64,000 nt of DNA from Phaeodactylum tricornutum CCAP 1055/1. Taxonomy: Eukaryota; Bacillariophyta; Bacillariophyceae; Surirellales; Neidiaceae. A model generated the notes under the pieces. The model had not been told where the DNA came from and did not search any database. It saw nothing but the letters and a program-made list of their open reading frames with translations. The DNA is taken from the NCBI RefSeq assembly GCF_000150955.2, contig NC_011677.1:721555-785554 (forward strand), read 5' to 3'. Numbering within the stretch: the stretch's first letter is position 1; every line of letters begins with the position of its first letter. This document shows positions 10,769-21,272 of the stretch, in pieces. Made by a program: the position numbers and the translations under genes.

Positions 10769-11395
10769 GCCTTTGTTCCTGATTGAGAAGCAAAAGTATG
10801 GTTTCTACTTGTTACGTGGACCGTGTGAATCATTGGATTGCTTGCAAAGGTTCTTCTAGTCAACTCCTCCTCCTATTACTAAAAAAGCTAAAGTGTTGTC
10901 CCCGTTGCTTAAATTACTCGTACGACACACCTTGCAGTAGTTGGTTGGATGCTGCGCTTTATCGAAGATAAAACAAGCCGCCTCCAGCAAGGTATACATA
11001 ACTACAGTTGATGTAGAGAACCAAGTTTCCATTTCGAGTAACTGTGCAAAGAGAACAACCATCTTTTTGTCGTCTCAATTTTCCTTTCAAATTCAACGGT
11101 TTTAAATGTACAAATAATATTTTTGAATTCCAAATGATATTGTCCCAAGGTTCGGAAGAATGATACCATCGAACTTTCTGGAAACATGACGTGTCCCGGT
11201 AGCCTTCCCAAGGTCCGGCACTTTCCCATCACAATTCTCGACCTTGTTCTGCACAATCGACCCTGTGGACGCAACGTGACATTGTCCTTCTCCATAAGCA
11301 AACAATTTTCGAATAGGCACGTTCCCTTTTTCTCACTATTCCAACATTGGGCAAACAATCGACAGCCACTAGCATTGAGATACGAAGTAGAAAGG
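10769..11395. promoter_or_regulatory. Intergenic and presumed nitrite reductase promoter
   Basis: About 630 bp with no gene recognised; it should contain the 3' end of the left gene and the promoter of the nitrate-pathway gene on the right. Confidence 0.4.
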
Positions 11396-13383
11396 ATGAG
11401 GTCAGAGCTTTCCAAATTTATGCTCGTGTGCATCGGCAGTGCGACGCTGCTCTCGGCGTGTTCCAATGCCTTTGTATCGATAGCGTCATTCAAATCTTCC
11501 GTATCTCGCAGCGACCGTGCGTATGGTACATCACACTCGTCTTCAGCATTGTTTTCTACCGAAGCCAAGGCGAAGACTTTATTTGATACAGTCGATGAAC
11601 GTACAGGCAAACCGACGGGAACATCCTTCTTACCTGCCGATGTCGTTGAGCTCGCTGCCAAGGGAAATCCGATCGAGAAGGCCAAGCTGGCCAAGGACGG
11701 CACGTCGGCGTTCATCGACGTATACGAGTATGCGCGTAAGATCCGAGAAGGGGAAATGACCTGGGAAGAAGTAGAGAAAGCCGATCTCGATACGGTGCGT
11801 TGTCTTTTCTCGACAAGTCAACTTTCTTCTGTTGCTAGGGAATTCTGTTTATTGTACCGGCGGTCTTGTTCCTCTCACACTCGACCATCCCTTGTTTTTT
11901 GTCTATGTTATTTTAGAGACTCAAGTACGTCGGTATGCTGCACCGCGGCAAGCGCACACCCGGTCAATTCATGATGCGTCTCAAGGTACCGAACGGCATA
12001 GTCAATGCCGACCAAATGCGATTCTACGCCGACTGCGTGTCGAAATACGACGAAGAATTGGGCGTCGTTGACATTACCACCCGTGCAAATATCCAACTGC
12101 GGGGTGTCAAAATTGAAGACGCCCCCGACATTATTGATGGTCTGCATGCGCGTAACCAAACCAGTTTCCAATCGGCATTGGACAGCGTCCGCAACATGGT
12201 CGGAAGTCCACTGGCCGGTATTGACGACCAAGAAATGGTCGACACGCGCGAGTTCTGCAACGCCCTGAACGACTTGGTCAGTCTCGACCCCGTCACGGAA
12301 ACCCGTGGCAATCCAATGTGGGGCAACTTGCCGAGAAAATTTAATATTGCCGTATCCGGATCCCGAGATGACTTTGCCCACACGCACATCAACGATATTG
12401 GATTGCAACCTTGTCCCCATGCAAAAACGGGCGAAATGGGCTTTAATGTGGTGCTAGGCGGATACATGTCGATTAAACGTGTCGCTGAAGCCATCTCGGC
12501 GAACATGTGGATCAAAGCGGATCGAGAATCTGTGGTAACCTTATCGGAAGCAATTTTACGCATTTTTCGGGATGAATCAGAGCGAAAGGACCGTCAAAAG
12601 GCGCGTCTCATGTGGCTCGTTGAAAAGTATGGAGTAGAAGAGTGGAAGAAAGCCGTCACCAAGGAGATTACAAGCTACGATCGTGGGGTGTCCGTGGAAG
12701 ATGCCCAGCCCGCGCCCTCCGGTAAATTCGAACGTCGTGAACTTTTGGGAATTCACAAACAACCACAAGACGGCAAAGTTCGCGTTGGCGTTCTAGTACC
12801 GTCCGGACGACTTAGTCGACACGAATGCCGTGAGATTGCGGACATTGCGGACAAGTACTCGGACGGCGAAGTTCGATTGACCGTCGAACAAAATATCATT
12901 TTTCCCAATGTTGATGAAGACAAGGTTGATGAGCTCCTCGCGGAGCCTGCATTTGGCGCTGGCAAGCGACTGAAAACAAATCCTGGATTTATCGAAGGAA
13001 ACATTGTGAGTTGCACCGGAGCTCAATTCTGTGGATTGGCGTTGATTGAAACAAAGAGCAATGCGGAAGCACTAGGCAAGAAACTGGAACGACTTGTCAC
13101 AGTTGACCGTCCTATTCGCATACATTGGACTGGGTGTCCTAACTCGTGTGGTCAAGTTCAAGTCGCTGATATTGGAATCATGGGCGGGCCGGCCCGCAAA
13201 GAAATTGATGGAAAGAAAATGGCAGTCCCCGGATGCAAGATCTTTGTTGGCGGCCGTGTCGGCGAAGATGCTCATTTGGCACTGGAACCGTATAAGGAGG
13301 GCATTCCGCTGGACGACGACGATCTTCTGCCAGTGTTAGTTGACATTCTTAAAACTGAATTCGGTGCGAAGGAAAAGAGATGA
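11396..13383 (+). CDS. Ferredoxin-nitrite reductase, plastid
   Basis: Two exons, 11396-11794 and 11917-13383 (intron opens GTGCGT and ends TTTTAG), give about 621 residues. The enzyme reduces nitrite to ammonium in the plastid stroma with six electrons from ferredoxin, using siroheme and a 4Fe-4S cluster. The cluster cysteines are visible: C499 and C505 in CTGAQFC, and C540 and C544 in TGCPNSCG. The N-terminus has a signal peptide (FMLVCIGSATLLSACSNA) and Phe at the cleavage site (NA|FVSIA), then a basic Ser-rich transit region. Ferredoxin/sulfite-reductase half-domains occur twice, as in the family. Ferredoxin-NADP reductases and the siroheme-branch methyltransferase lie in the same window. 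Nitrate regulation is expected from the pathway but not shown here. Confidence 0.95.
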
Positions 13384-13802
13384 GCACCTGTTGGGTCGCG
13401 TTTTTTGACAGGCGCATTGTTGTACTCCGCGATCCGTCAGTAAATTCAATATTGCATACTATCACGTAAGGTCAGTGGAACAAACAGCATTAAACGACAA
13501 CAACAAAGCAGCGGTCGCAATCACCAGGCGACAGTAAGTTACTAGATGAGACCTCTGTACCTTAAAACGACGCAAATCTATTTTAAAGTCTCAATGAGGT
13601 CGTTAGGCAAAAGTCCAATGTCAAGGACCCAGGACAGCGGCGTTCCGTGGACGATGCGCACTCAAGTGCACCGTCCGCTGCTAGGCCAAGCGTAAAAGCT
13701 TGACATTGTCTCGCCACATACTTCCTTGACCTTCGTCATCAACAAAAGATAGTTACCGTTTCTTTCCGCTATTTTCTCCCCACACACATCGATTGTTTAC
13801 AG
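13384..13802. other. Convergent 3' region, nothing recognised
   Basis: About 420 bp between the 3' ends of nitrite reductase and UBC9. Only untranslated and termination sequence is expected. Confidence 0.4.
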
Positions 13803-14405
13803 TTAGTTTTGGGGTTGATTCTTACGAGCTTCAATCTTGACACGTCGTTTATACTCCGCTTTGTTGCTCAGGAAAAGATTGATTGCTTCCGATTGTGCCG
13901 GCGAATCTGGATTGGGATCATCCAGCAAGTCCTGAATACCCGTCAATACCTGCTTAATTGTAATTGCGGGGCGCCAACCTTCTTCCTCGTTCAAAATTGA
14001 TAAGCATATTGTCCCCGATGGATAGACGTTGGGATGAAACAGCGGAGGAAAAAACTTGCCTACAATTCCGAAATGAACGCAAATCTGTGAGGACTTGCCT
14101 TGCTGCAGAGACATCCGATACATCTCCTGGTGATCCAGCAAATCGACTTGAACTTTGTCTTCGCCTACAGCATACTTACATTTGGGCGGTCGTGACGGAT
14201 ACTCTTCCGAGAATTCCATCCGGACTTTGAACAGACCCCCTTCCCAATCGGTACCACTTTTGCCGGGAATACCCGCTTCCCACGTAAACATGTCGGAACT
14301 ACCGTCACCTTTGGAGGTTGGCCGGGCATAAAAACCAATCGGGTGATCCTTGCGCCAAGCCTTGCGCTCCTCACTCAAACGGCCCTTGGCGATACCGGCG
14401 GACAT
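13803..14405 (-). CDS. UBC9: SUMO-conjugating E2 enzyme UBC9
   Basis: Two exons on the minus strand, 14405-14180 and 14059-13803, yield 160 residues, the usual UBC9 length. Removing the intron (GTAAGT to TTGTAG) joins PPKCK to [15 protein letters not shown] exactly as in the family; reading through it would insert about 40 foreign residues. The active-site cysteine is C94 in SGTICLSIL. The N-terminal basic helix, used to bind SUMO and the E1, is present ([17 protein letters not shown]). [18 protein letters not shown] is typical UBC9. It accepts SUMO from SAE1/SAE2 and passes it to target lysines, mainly in the nucleus. Head-to-head with the SOD gene, about 600 bp apart. Confidence 0.93.
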   Translation of the reverse strand: MSAGIAKGRLSEERKAWRKDHPIGFYARPTSKGDGSSDMFTWEAGIPGKSGTDWEGGLFKVRMEFSEEYPSRPPKCKYAVGEDKVQVDLLDHQEMYRMSLQQGKSSQICVHFGIVGKFFPPLFHPNVYPSGTICLSILNEEEGWRPAITIKQVLTGIQDLLDDPNPDSPAQSEAINLFLSNKAEYKRRVKIEARKNQPQN

Positions 14406-15012
14406 GTCGATACTTTTACGAATGCTCTTTCGATGCAAGAAAATATGCAGCAGTAAAAGTTCCGACGACTGACTTCGAAGAGGCTGTAGTGAATGGCAAA
14501 AGCTATCTCGAAACGGAAGCACGACGGTATCGGCGAGAAAGACGCGACAGTGGCGCACCTAACCGACTTCAGGTGGGTAACGACAGGAAGCACCATTGCT
14601 TACGGTCCGTTCTTCCTTCACGGCGTATCCGCACGCCGGTTCTGCGCTGCTACCGTGGAGATCCTTGAGAAGTGACCCGGTCGTGAGATGGACAGACGCA
14701 GCTTTTCCACAGCGGATCTGTTAGTAAAAGAACATGGGTTTTGGTAGGCAGCCTACTTGGCACGTTTCTGCCAAACCGACTAATGAAACAGCAACTGGAA
14801 CCAACAAGCGTATCTTGTCATGACGTCAGTCGAAGATGCCTTTGGAACAACCAAGCGAGACCAGCAACACGCGATACAAGCGATATAAGGGATATGTGCC
14901 ATCACGTGCCCTCTTTCGCAGCCTTTTCTACCACAACCGACAATACCCTCAGTCCGTCTCCCTCCATCACTTCTGGCCTACAATTCTACTATCTTACAGT
15001 TCAGCTCTCATC
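14406..15012. promoter_or_regulatory. Divergent promoter region of UBC9 and SOD
   Basis: About 600 bp. It contains the palindrome TGACGTCA at 14821-14828, listed separately. Open frames crossing the region are not credible as genes. Confidence 0.4.
14821..14828. promoter_or_regulatory. TGACGTCA palindrome (CRE/bZIP-type site)
   Basis: A perfect 8-bp CRE palindrome about 185 bp upstream of the SOD start. TGACGT/ACGTCA elements are known CO2/cAMP-responsive sites in Phaeodactylum promoters. Whether this copy works is inference. Confidence 0.35.
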
Positions 15013-16018
15013 ATGAAGTTTTCCATTGCAACAACAGTGCTCCTGGTTGGATCCGCCGCCGCTTGGTCCATGAAAACCGGTAAGAACGAAACTACGTACT
15101 CCATTTTGGATCTTTCGTGTCGCTGGAGGCCTCGGATAGCGCTGTGTCTCGGAATCTATCGAATTTTGAGTTGATATACGTTCAATACGATCCACTTTTG
15201 CCCTCTTCGTATCACCATCATCCTACGCGGCAACACTCTCATACGAATTGGAGCTCACTTTGTTCGTTGCTTCTGTAGACGGCCCGAGTTCTCGCCGCGG
15301 CTTTTTCGAAAAGTCCGCGGCCGTCGCTGCCGGGCTTGCCATCGGATCGGCCCCGGTCACGGCTAACGCGTACTCGGTCCCCGACCTCGCGTACCCCTTC
15401 GAAGCTCTCGAACCTTACATTGACACACCCACGATGAAGATCCACCACGACAAGCATCACGGAACCTACGTTGCCAACATTAACAAGGCTACCGAAGGCA
15501 AGGACGAGGTGCCCATTCTTGATTTGATGGAGAACGCTATCGAAGCGGGTCCGGCCTACCGCAACAGTGGCGGTGGGCACTACAATCATGCCTTTTTCTG
15601 GGACGAAATGGCTCCTCCGGATCAAGCCAAGAACACCAAGCCCTCTGCGCAGCTTGTCGACCTCATCAATGCCAGTTTCGGAAGCATGGACGAAATGAAG
15701 TCCAAATTCGAAGCCCTCGCCGCTCCAGGAGCCACCTTTGGATCCGGATGGGTATGGGTTTGCGTTAACCAGAAGGGGGACGAACTCAAGCTCGTCAACA
15801 CACCCAATCAGGACAATCCGCTCATGAAGGGAGTCGCGGACGAAATCATGTTCCCCATTCTGGGTTTGGATGTCTGGGAACACGCTTACTACCTCAAGTA
15901 CCAAAACCGACGTCCGGAATACGTCTCCAACTTTTGGAATGTCGTCAACTGGGACAAGGTCAGCGAAAACTGTGCCTACGTGGTCGAGAAGCACGTTGGC
16001 GTGAGCGTTCGCGGGTAA
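15013..16018 (+). CDS. Mn-type superoxide dismutase with plastid and Tat-like lumen signal
   Basis: Exons 15013-15079 and 15279-16018 (GTAAGA to CTGTAG) give 268 residues. The enzyme converts superoxide to oxygen and hydrogen peroxide. The metal ligand blocks are present: IHHDKHHG, GGHYNHAFFW and DVWEHAYY. GGGH before NHAFFW, GSGWVWV and PNQDNPL (the Gln position of Mn enzymes) point to Mn rather than Fe. The N-terminus has a signal peptide (MKFSIATTVLLVGSAAA, W at +1), then SSRRGFFEKS at residues 26-35, a hydrophobic stretch and APVTANA|Y. The SRRxFF-K core fits a twin-arginine thylakoid transfer signal, so the mature enzyme probably starts at Y54 in the thylakoid lumen. This targeting is inference from the sequence. 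Confidence 0.92.
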
Positions 16019-16271
16019 ACATATATCCACCATTCCTTTCACTGGAAAGGATGCGCAGCTAGCAACGTCCGTGACTACTGGGTACTCAAAGCATCCCAGC
16101 CAGCATATATGAACGTTCCGATAAATAGCTAAAGAGCTACAACGATTCGAAATTAGACGATTAGTTTTTGATCTTATCAGAGGTCCTCTGGAGGGATGGG
16201 GAGTCTCGTTTTAGCGGACTAAGTTTGTTAGGAGAACCCACACGGCGTGGCCGACTAGTTTCTCTTTGCAG

Positions 16272-17039
16272 TTATTTCGTCTTTCTTGAATCGTCAGTTC
16301 CCGTCACTGCTGCAGCGGAAGTGCTCGTTTCTAGATCGGTCCGTAGCTTGGTGACCAATAGGATGCTTTTGGCATGCTGAGCCATTTGCCAGTCCATGAA
16401 CGCGTAACAAAGGGTAACGATAACGTGAAACACGAGGACAACAGGAAAGTCTCGCTTTCGTACGGTGCTTTCCAGCTTGGCTTTGGCCAAGAGATCATCA
16501 ATGCAACCATTCGTTCCGTGCTGCGCAGTTTGATACCGATGAATTCCAATCATGGGAACCATAAGGAGTGTGGCCAGAATGTAGCGAGAATTTGAGAAAT
16601 CGCTGTGCGACTCTTCGTCTTTAAGAAAAAAAGCAAGCAACGTAGCCATGACGACAGCTAGCAAATTCACCGCCGAATCCTTCAGTACGATCAGCATTGC
16701 CTCGTTTCCTGGAATCAAATTAGCATCCTTTTTTTGTACGCCATTCCAGGCTTTGATATCTTGCAGACAGGCTGCCATGGGCGATTGCGATTGATGAAAA
16801 GTCAAAACGATTAGCAAATACGAAAGCATCAGTAGATACTTTCTCCATTGTTGATGTAGAACCTGGGTCGACAACTTGTTTTGCATCACTGTGGCTTCGG
16901 CCTGGTCGATTTGAGCCGTCAAGGATCCGTTGCGATCCTTAGATTTCTTGCCTCGATGAGGTGATGCGGCTACAGTACCAGAATCGTCTGTTGGTGTTGC
17001 CGCGGCGCTTTTGTTGGCGCTTTTTTTCTTCTTGGCCAT
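16272..17039 (-). CDS. Unknown four-helix membrane protein
   Basis: A 255-residue protein from ATG 17039. It begins with a lysine-rich tail (MAKKKKSANKSAAA) and a second basic patch (HRGKKSKDRNG). A short coiled stretch and four hydrophobic segments follow, near residues 68-83 (YLLMLSYLLIVLTF), 120-140 (LLAVVMATLLAFFL), 152-168 and 200-218. The C-terminus is Ser/Thr-rich. The basic cytosolic tail and small size suggest an ER or other endomembrane protein. I recognise no family. No intron is needed. Confidence 0.65.
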   Translation of the reverse strand: MAKKKKSANKSAAATPTDDSGTVAASPHRGKKSKDRNGSLTAQIDQAEATVMQNKLSTQVLHQQWRKYLLMLSYLLIVLTFHQSQSPMAACLQDIKAWNGVQKKDANLIPGNEAMLIVLKDSAVNLLAVVMATLLAFFLKDEESHSDFSNSRYILATLLMVPMIGIHRYQTAQHGTNGCIDDLLAKAKLESTVRKRDFPVVLVFHVIVTLCYAFMDWQMAQHAKSILLVTKLRTDLETSTSAAAVTGTDDSRKTK

Positions 17040-17666
17040 AGTTACTCTGCTTCACAGTCAAACTGTCCAACGTCCAGAACTCGTGGAGGAATGTGATAAG
17101 TTTGTCAACGGAACGAGAGTATCCATCAGAGACCTCCAAAATATATGTAGTCTTTGCGATTGGTTGCGAAACATTGGAAAACGGGGAATCCCGGATAGAC
17201 CGTGAGCAGTTACAAGGACGTATGCCAAATGTCGCATCAACACGAAAGGCGTAGGACGGCTAGGAAAGGAAAGTGCCCTGGGCTAGAACTATTTACAAAG
17301 TTCAGGGCCCACGTCCAGCAAAAAGGAACCACTTGAGGGCTCTACTAGCTTTTTCCCTTGTACATCACAGGCCATTAGAAGTGCGTTTGATACTTTCTCT
17401 TTTTTTAATTGAGTTTGTAAATTGAGTGTTTTGGTTCTTTGTGCTTGCATGAGATTGGTTTGACCAACAAGGAAAGTGTACAAAGTCCCAGACTATGTCC
17501 TTCTGAAGGGATTAGACCTCGTCTAGGCTGTGTATAACTGCGACTAGATTTTTCCTACTTTTCGAAACTCGCTTGCTTTGTTCACATAAACTTTAGTGAA
17601 AAGAAAATCGACTAGCAATACGCAAGTGACGGGGATTTGATTCTCACGATATGGCTAGGTTGGCGT
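17040..17666. other. Intergenic, nothing recognised
   Basis: About 630 bp between two leftward genes; contains the promoter of the left one. Short open frames here lack features. Confidence 0.4.
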
Positions 17667-18383
17667 TTACTTTTTCGAACGGGCGTGTACCACTCTTAGA
17701 TACTGTGAATGGAGCAAATCCAGAAATCGATCGTCTTGGACCAGCGATAGCAAAGCAAGCTGGAGCGACTTTTTATCCAAGGCAACTCCAGTTGGCGGAC
17801 TAGCGTGCGATGTAGACGTAGAATTCGTTGCTTCGGCCGCGGCAACGGACAAGACTGACGCCATGGCGGTCGCTTCGTCAGCGGATGCCGCTCGGGGCGC
17901 TGCCGCAGTCGTTGTCGCCGTACCGTTACTCTCCGATGTGGTACTGATTCCCAAAGTCGCCAGTGGTACGTGCCCCTTTTTCACGCGTTCAATGGTCATT
18001 TGTAAGGCCTCATTCATGGCGATGCGCTCGTCGGCAGAGTGGAACCAAATACCCCGTATACACGTCGTATCCTCGACAGGCTGTTTAATAATCAAGTAGG
18101 GATCCTGGTGCTGCAATTGCATCACGGGCGTAATGGACATGATAAAGTTTTCGGCAGAGTTGCGGTTCAAAACTATAGCTTGATAGGGATCGCTGGATTG
18201 CTTGGTAACGACGAGAAATAGGGATCCTTCCACGTCGCATTTTCGCCACGCATTGTCCGAGAATTCGTACAGTACAACGTGCGTAGCCGTGTTTTCGATG
18301 GAGACAATCTCGTTCGAGCAGGTGCGCTGTAACAGACGTAAATTGGCCTGTCGACGCGCTTGTTCCGAAGGAGGACCCGCCAT
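17667..18383 (-). CDS. DCP1: mRNA-decapping enzyme subunit DCP1
   Basis: A 238-residue protein. The N-terminal half is the EVH1-like DCP1 domain (LRLLQRTCSNEIVSIENTA, ATHVVLYEFSD, LFLVVTKQ, AIVLNRNSAENF, RGIWFHSADER). A Ser/Thr/Ala-rich linker follows. The last 35 residues (LQLALLSLVQDDRFLDLLHS) match the DCP1 trimerisation helix. DCP1 activates DCP2 in cytoplasmic P-bodies during 5'-3' mRNA decay. The ATG at 18383 is used; the frame opens slightly earlier only on a non-ATG codon. Head-to-head with NSF, 514 bp apart. Confidence 0.88.
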   Translation of the reverse strand: MAGPPSEQARRQANLRLLQRTCSNEIVSIENTATHVVLYEFSDNAWRKCDVEGSLFLVVTKQSSDPYQAIVLNRNSAENFIMSITPVMQLQHQDPYLIIKQPVEDTTCIRGIWFHSADERIAMNEALQMTIERVKKGHVPLATLGISTTSESNGTATTTAAAPRAASADEATAMASVLSVAAAEATNSTSTSHASPPTGVALDKKSLQLALLSLVQDDRFLDLLHSQYLRVVHARSKK

Positions 18384-18897
18384 ACTGTGCAACGTCGGCT
18401 AGGGGTGTGTGATGTTGGTCGGAGAACAGATATTTACAAGTAATTTGCGTGATCCTCCTGTCGGTCGTTTGGGCGTACTCTTAGCCACTGGAAAGTCCTG
18501 TCGAGAATTATGCTTTTGGCGTCGGACGAGTCGCGACACCGTGACTTGTAAAGACGACTAATGGGATCCAACGACGTGACCTTTTTAAATTCTCCGGGTC
18601 TTTGGAGCGGTTGAGCTCATTCCCGTCCTTGACCCGAGTCGTGTTTGATAATTCGATAGCGCCATTACATTCGCCGAGTACGATCGCATCGGGAGGGCGC
18701 AAGTCTTGGCTGCTGCGAAGGCCAAAGACCGTGACCGATCCCATTCTAGAAACGGCTCCTTATTGTCCTTACTATTAATCCGATTCGATCTTTACTTCCC
18801 GTCAATTGTTGGCTCCCATTTTTGATCCATATACGCACCAAGCGATACTTTTTTATATCAACTTTGTTTGATCCGAACGCGATCGATCCTCAAAGAC
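18384..18897. promoter_or_regulatory. Divergent promoter region of DCP1 and NSF
   Basis: About 510 bp, no gene credible in it. A 78-codon leftward frame (18508-18744) has no recognisable domain. Confidence 0.4.
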
Positions 18898-21168
18898 ATG
18901 TTCAAGGTCAAACTCCAAGTCGGCAATTTGCCGTCGAATCGTCTCGCACTGACGAACAAGGTGTACGTATCTTCCAACACGGCCGCCAAAATTGGAGAAT
19001 TCTACGCAGGCCACGGCATTGAGCCTCTCAATAACTCGACAGCGTATTTGGTGGCGGTGAATGGACACCCCTATGCCGTGGAGGGACATCCGCAAATCGA
19101 TGAGGGTCAGATTGGTCTCAACGGCCTTCAGCGACGGTACGCCAAGCTCAGTTTGGCTGCGAGCGTCACCATGCAACCCTTACAACCCTATCCACCGGCA
19201 CCACTCGCGGAACTCGAATTGGCCGTTGACACTCTTTCCAAAACAAAACGCGACCCCAAGGCCAAGCCCAAGGACATTGATAGCGAACGTCTCGCGCAAA
19301 CCGTACTGCTGATTCTGGAAGATCAGGTCTTGGAAATTGGTCAAGTTATGGCGTTGGATTTCGAAGGCACCAAGCTGGAATGTACCGTCAAGAATATGGG
19401 GAGTCTGGCCGATTTGAAAAAGAAGAAAAAGGACGAAACGGCAACGTCTACTACCACCATGGGACAATTGCTGGCGCCTACGTATGTGTGCTTCTCCCGT
19501 GCCGAAGGGTGCACCGCAATCGTCCTGACGGGAGAGCACGTCGCCGAAGGTGCCGGGGGTGGTCAGGCTCAAAATATTTTCCTCAACGATTTTGATTTCG
19601 AAAAGCTAGGCATCGGCGGTTTGGACGCCGAATTCAACCGCATCTTTCGACGGGCCTTTGCGTCACGAATCTGGCCACCGCACATTATTCAGCAAATGGG
19701 CATTGCGCACGTGCGTGGTATGCTGCTCTATGGACCGCCGGGCTGCGGAAAAACACTCATTGCGCGCCAGATTGGCAAGGCGCTCAATGCGCGTGAACCG
19801 AAAATTGTCAATGGACCGGAGATTCTCAACAAATTCGTTGGCGGGTCGGAAGAGAAAATTCGGGAGCTCTTTAAAGAAGCCGAGCAGGAACAACTGGAAA
19901 TGGGAGATAATTCTATGTTACACATTATCATTATGGACGAGATGGACGCCATTTGCAAGCAGCGTGGGACGGTTAAGGATGGAACGGGTGTACAGGACTC
20001 AGTAGTTAACCAGTTGCTCTCCAAGATCGATGGTGTTGATTCGCTCAACAATATCTTGTTAATTGGCATGACTAATCGTAAAGACATGATTGATGATGCC
20101 TTATTGCGGCCCGGGCGTCTCGAAGTACACGTGGAAATTGGATTGCCCGATACGGCCGGTCGCTTGCAGATTCTTAATATTCACACGAGGAACATGCGCA
20201 AGGCTAACCGGGTCCTGCAGGATGTCTTGGACCGGTTGCCTGAACTAGCCGAACGGAGCAAGAACTTTTCCGGTGCCGAGCTTGAGGGTCTCGTCAAGGC
20301 CGCATCATCGTACGCCTTGACACGCTGCGTAGACGTTAAGGACTTGACTAAGGCACCCGATACGAAGAATTTGATGTTGCGCTGGGAAGACTTTGAACGC
20401 GCTCTGGAAGATGTGGAGCCCAAATTTGGTGCCAAGAGCCAAGAACTCAAGGCTTATTACCGGAACGGATTTGTTCCATACGGCGAATCGTTTGATTTAC
20501 TCATGGGCACTTTGGAGCGGTTGGTGGAACAAGTACGAACATCGACACGAACGCCGCTCATGTCAGTCTTGTTGCAAGGCCCACCATCGGCGGGGAAGAC
20601 AGCCATCGCTGCGAAAGCGGCCGTCGATTCGGGGTACCCTTTCGTACGCATGATTTCCGCAGATGAAATGATTGGGTACTCAGATGTGAGCAAATCCCAA
20701 ATGATTCACAAGGCGTTCATGGACTCGTACAAGTCACCATTGTCGCTAATTTTTATTGACGATCTTGAACGCATTATTGACTACGTTCCAATTGGACCAC
20801 GGTTCAGTAACACTGTACTGCAGACACTCTTGATTTTGCTGAAAAAAGTTCCGCCGGATGAAGGGCGTCGTTTACTGGTGATCGGTACCACGTCTTGCCC
20901 ACATTTACTAGAGGATTTGGGATTGGTCCAAGCATTCGGGGTCACGCAAAGCATTCCTTTGTTGGACGATCCTGTGAACGTTGTGGAGGTGCTGCGTACC
21001 GCTGCTCATATGAGTGAAATGGATGCACAGGCCATTGCCAAAGCCATCAACAAGCCTATTGGTATTAAGCAGCTTTTGATGGTTGCCGAAATGGCGAAAC
21101 AAGGATCAGAAGGTGGTCGCGTGGATCCTAGCGTTTTTATGGAATGCCTTCATACAGTTGGGTATTAA
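18898..21168 (+). CDS. NSF: Vesicle-fusing ATPase NSF/Sec18
   Basis: A 756-residue intronless AAA+ protein of standard NSF length. The N domain (residues 1-190, starting MFKVKLQVGNLPSNRLALTN) binds alpha-SNAP and SNAREs. D1 has Walker A GPPGCGKT at residue 279, Walker B IIIMDEMDAIC and the arginine-finger segment ALLRPGRLEVH. D2 has GPPSAGKTAIAA at residue 561 and LIFIDDLERIIDYVPIGPRF. It hydrolyses ATP to take apart cis-SNARE complexes after membrane fusion. The ATG at 18898 gives the conserved N-terminus; the frame opens further upstream only on a non-ATG codon. Its stop lies 104 bp from the convergent helicase gene. Confidence 0.96.
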   Translation: MFKVKLQVGNLPSNRLALTNKVYVSSNTAAKIGEFYAGHGIEPLNNSTAYLVAVNGHPYAVEGHPQIDEGQIGLNGLQRRYAKLSLAASVTMQPLQPYPPAPLAELELAVDTLSKTKRDPKAKPKDIDSERLAQTVLLILEDQVLEIGQVMALDFEGTKLECTVKNMGSLADLKKKKKDETATSTTTMGQLLAPTYVCFSRAEGCTAIVLTGEHVAEGAGGGQAQNIFLNDFDFEKLGIGGLDAEFNRIFRRAFASRIWPPHIIQQMGIAHVRGMLLYGPPGCGKTLIARQIGKALNAREPKIVNGPEILNKFVGGSEEKIRELFKEAEQEQLEMGDNSMLHIIIMDEMDAICKQRGTVKDGTGVQDSVVNQLLSKIDGVDSLNNILLIGMTNRKDMIDDALLRPGRLEVHVEIGLPDTAGRLQILNIHTRNMRKANRVLQDVLDRLPELAERSKNFSGAELEGLVKAASSYALTRCVDVKDLTKAPDTKNLMLRWEDFERALEDVEPKFGAKSQELKAYYRNGFVPYGESFDLLMGTLERLVEQVRTSTRTPLMSVLLQGPPSAGKTAIAAKAAVDSGYPFVRMISADEMIGYSDVSKSQMIHKAFMDSYKSPLSLIFIDDLERIIDYVPIGPRFSNTVLQTLLILLKKVPPDEGRRLLVIGTTSCPHLLEDLGLVQAFGVTQSIPLLDDPVNVVEVLRTAAHMSEMDAQAIAKAINKPIGIKQLLMVAEMAKQGSEGGRVDPSVFMECLHTVGY

Positions 21169-21272
21169 AAGGTATGGCTTTCAGACGACCAATATCTAGA
21201 ATTGACTAGTGATTAATATAATCAAACACTGCGCTGTCCACAGTTTGTCGGTACCCGTCTTCCCTTCGTATT

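Noticed and set aside
11002-11715. Leftward 237-codon frame
   Set aside because: Antisense to exon 1 of nitrite reductase and to its promoter; low-quality protein composition.
14060-14179. A 40-residue insertion in UBC9
   Set aside because: It has GTAAGT and TTGTAG borders and its removal restores exact family sequence, so it is an intron.
15239-16042. Leftward 267-codon frame
   Set aside because: Exact antisense of the SOD exon; a shadow of the codon bias of the real gene.
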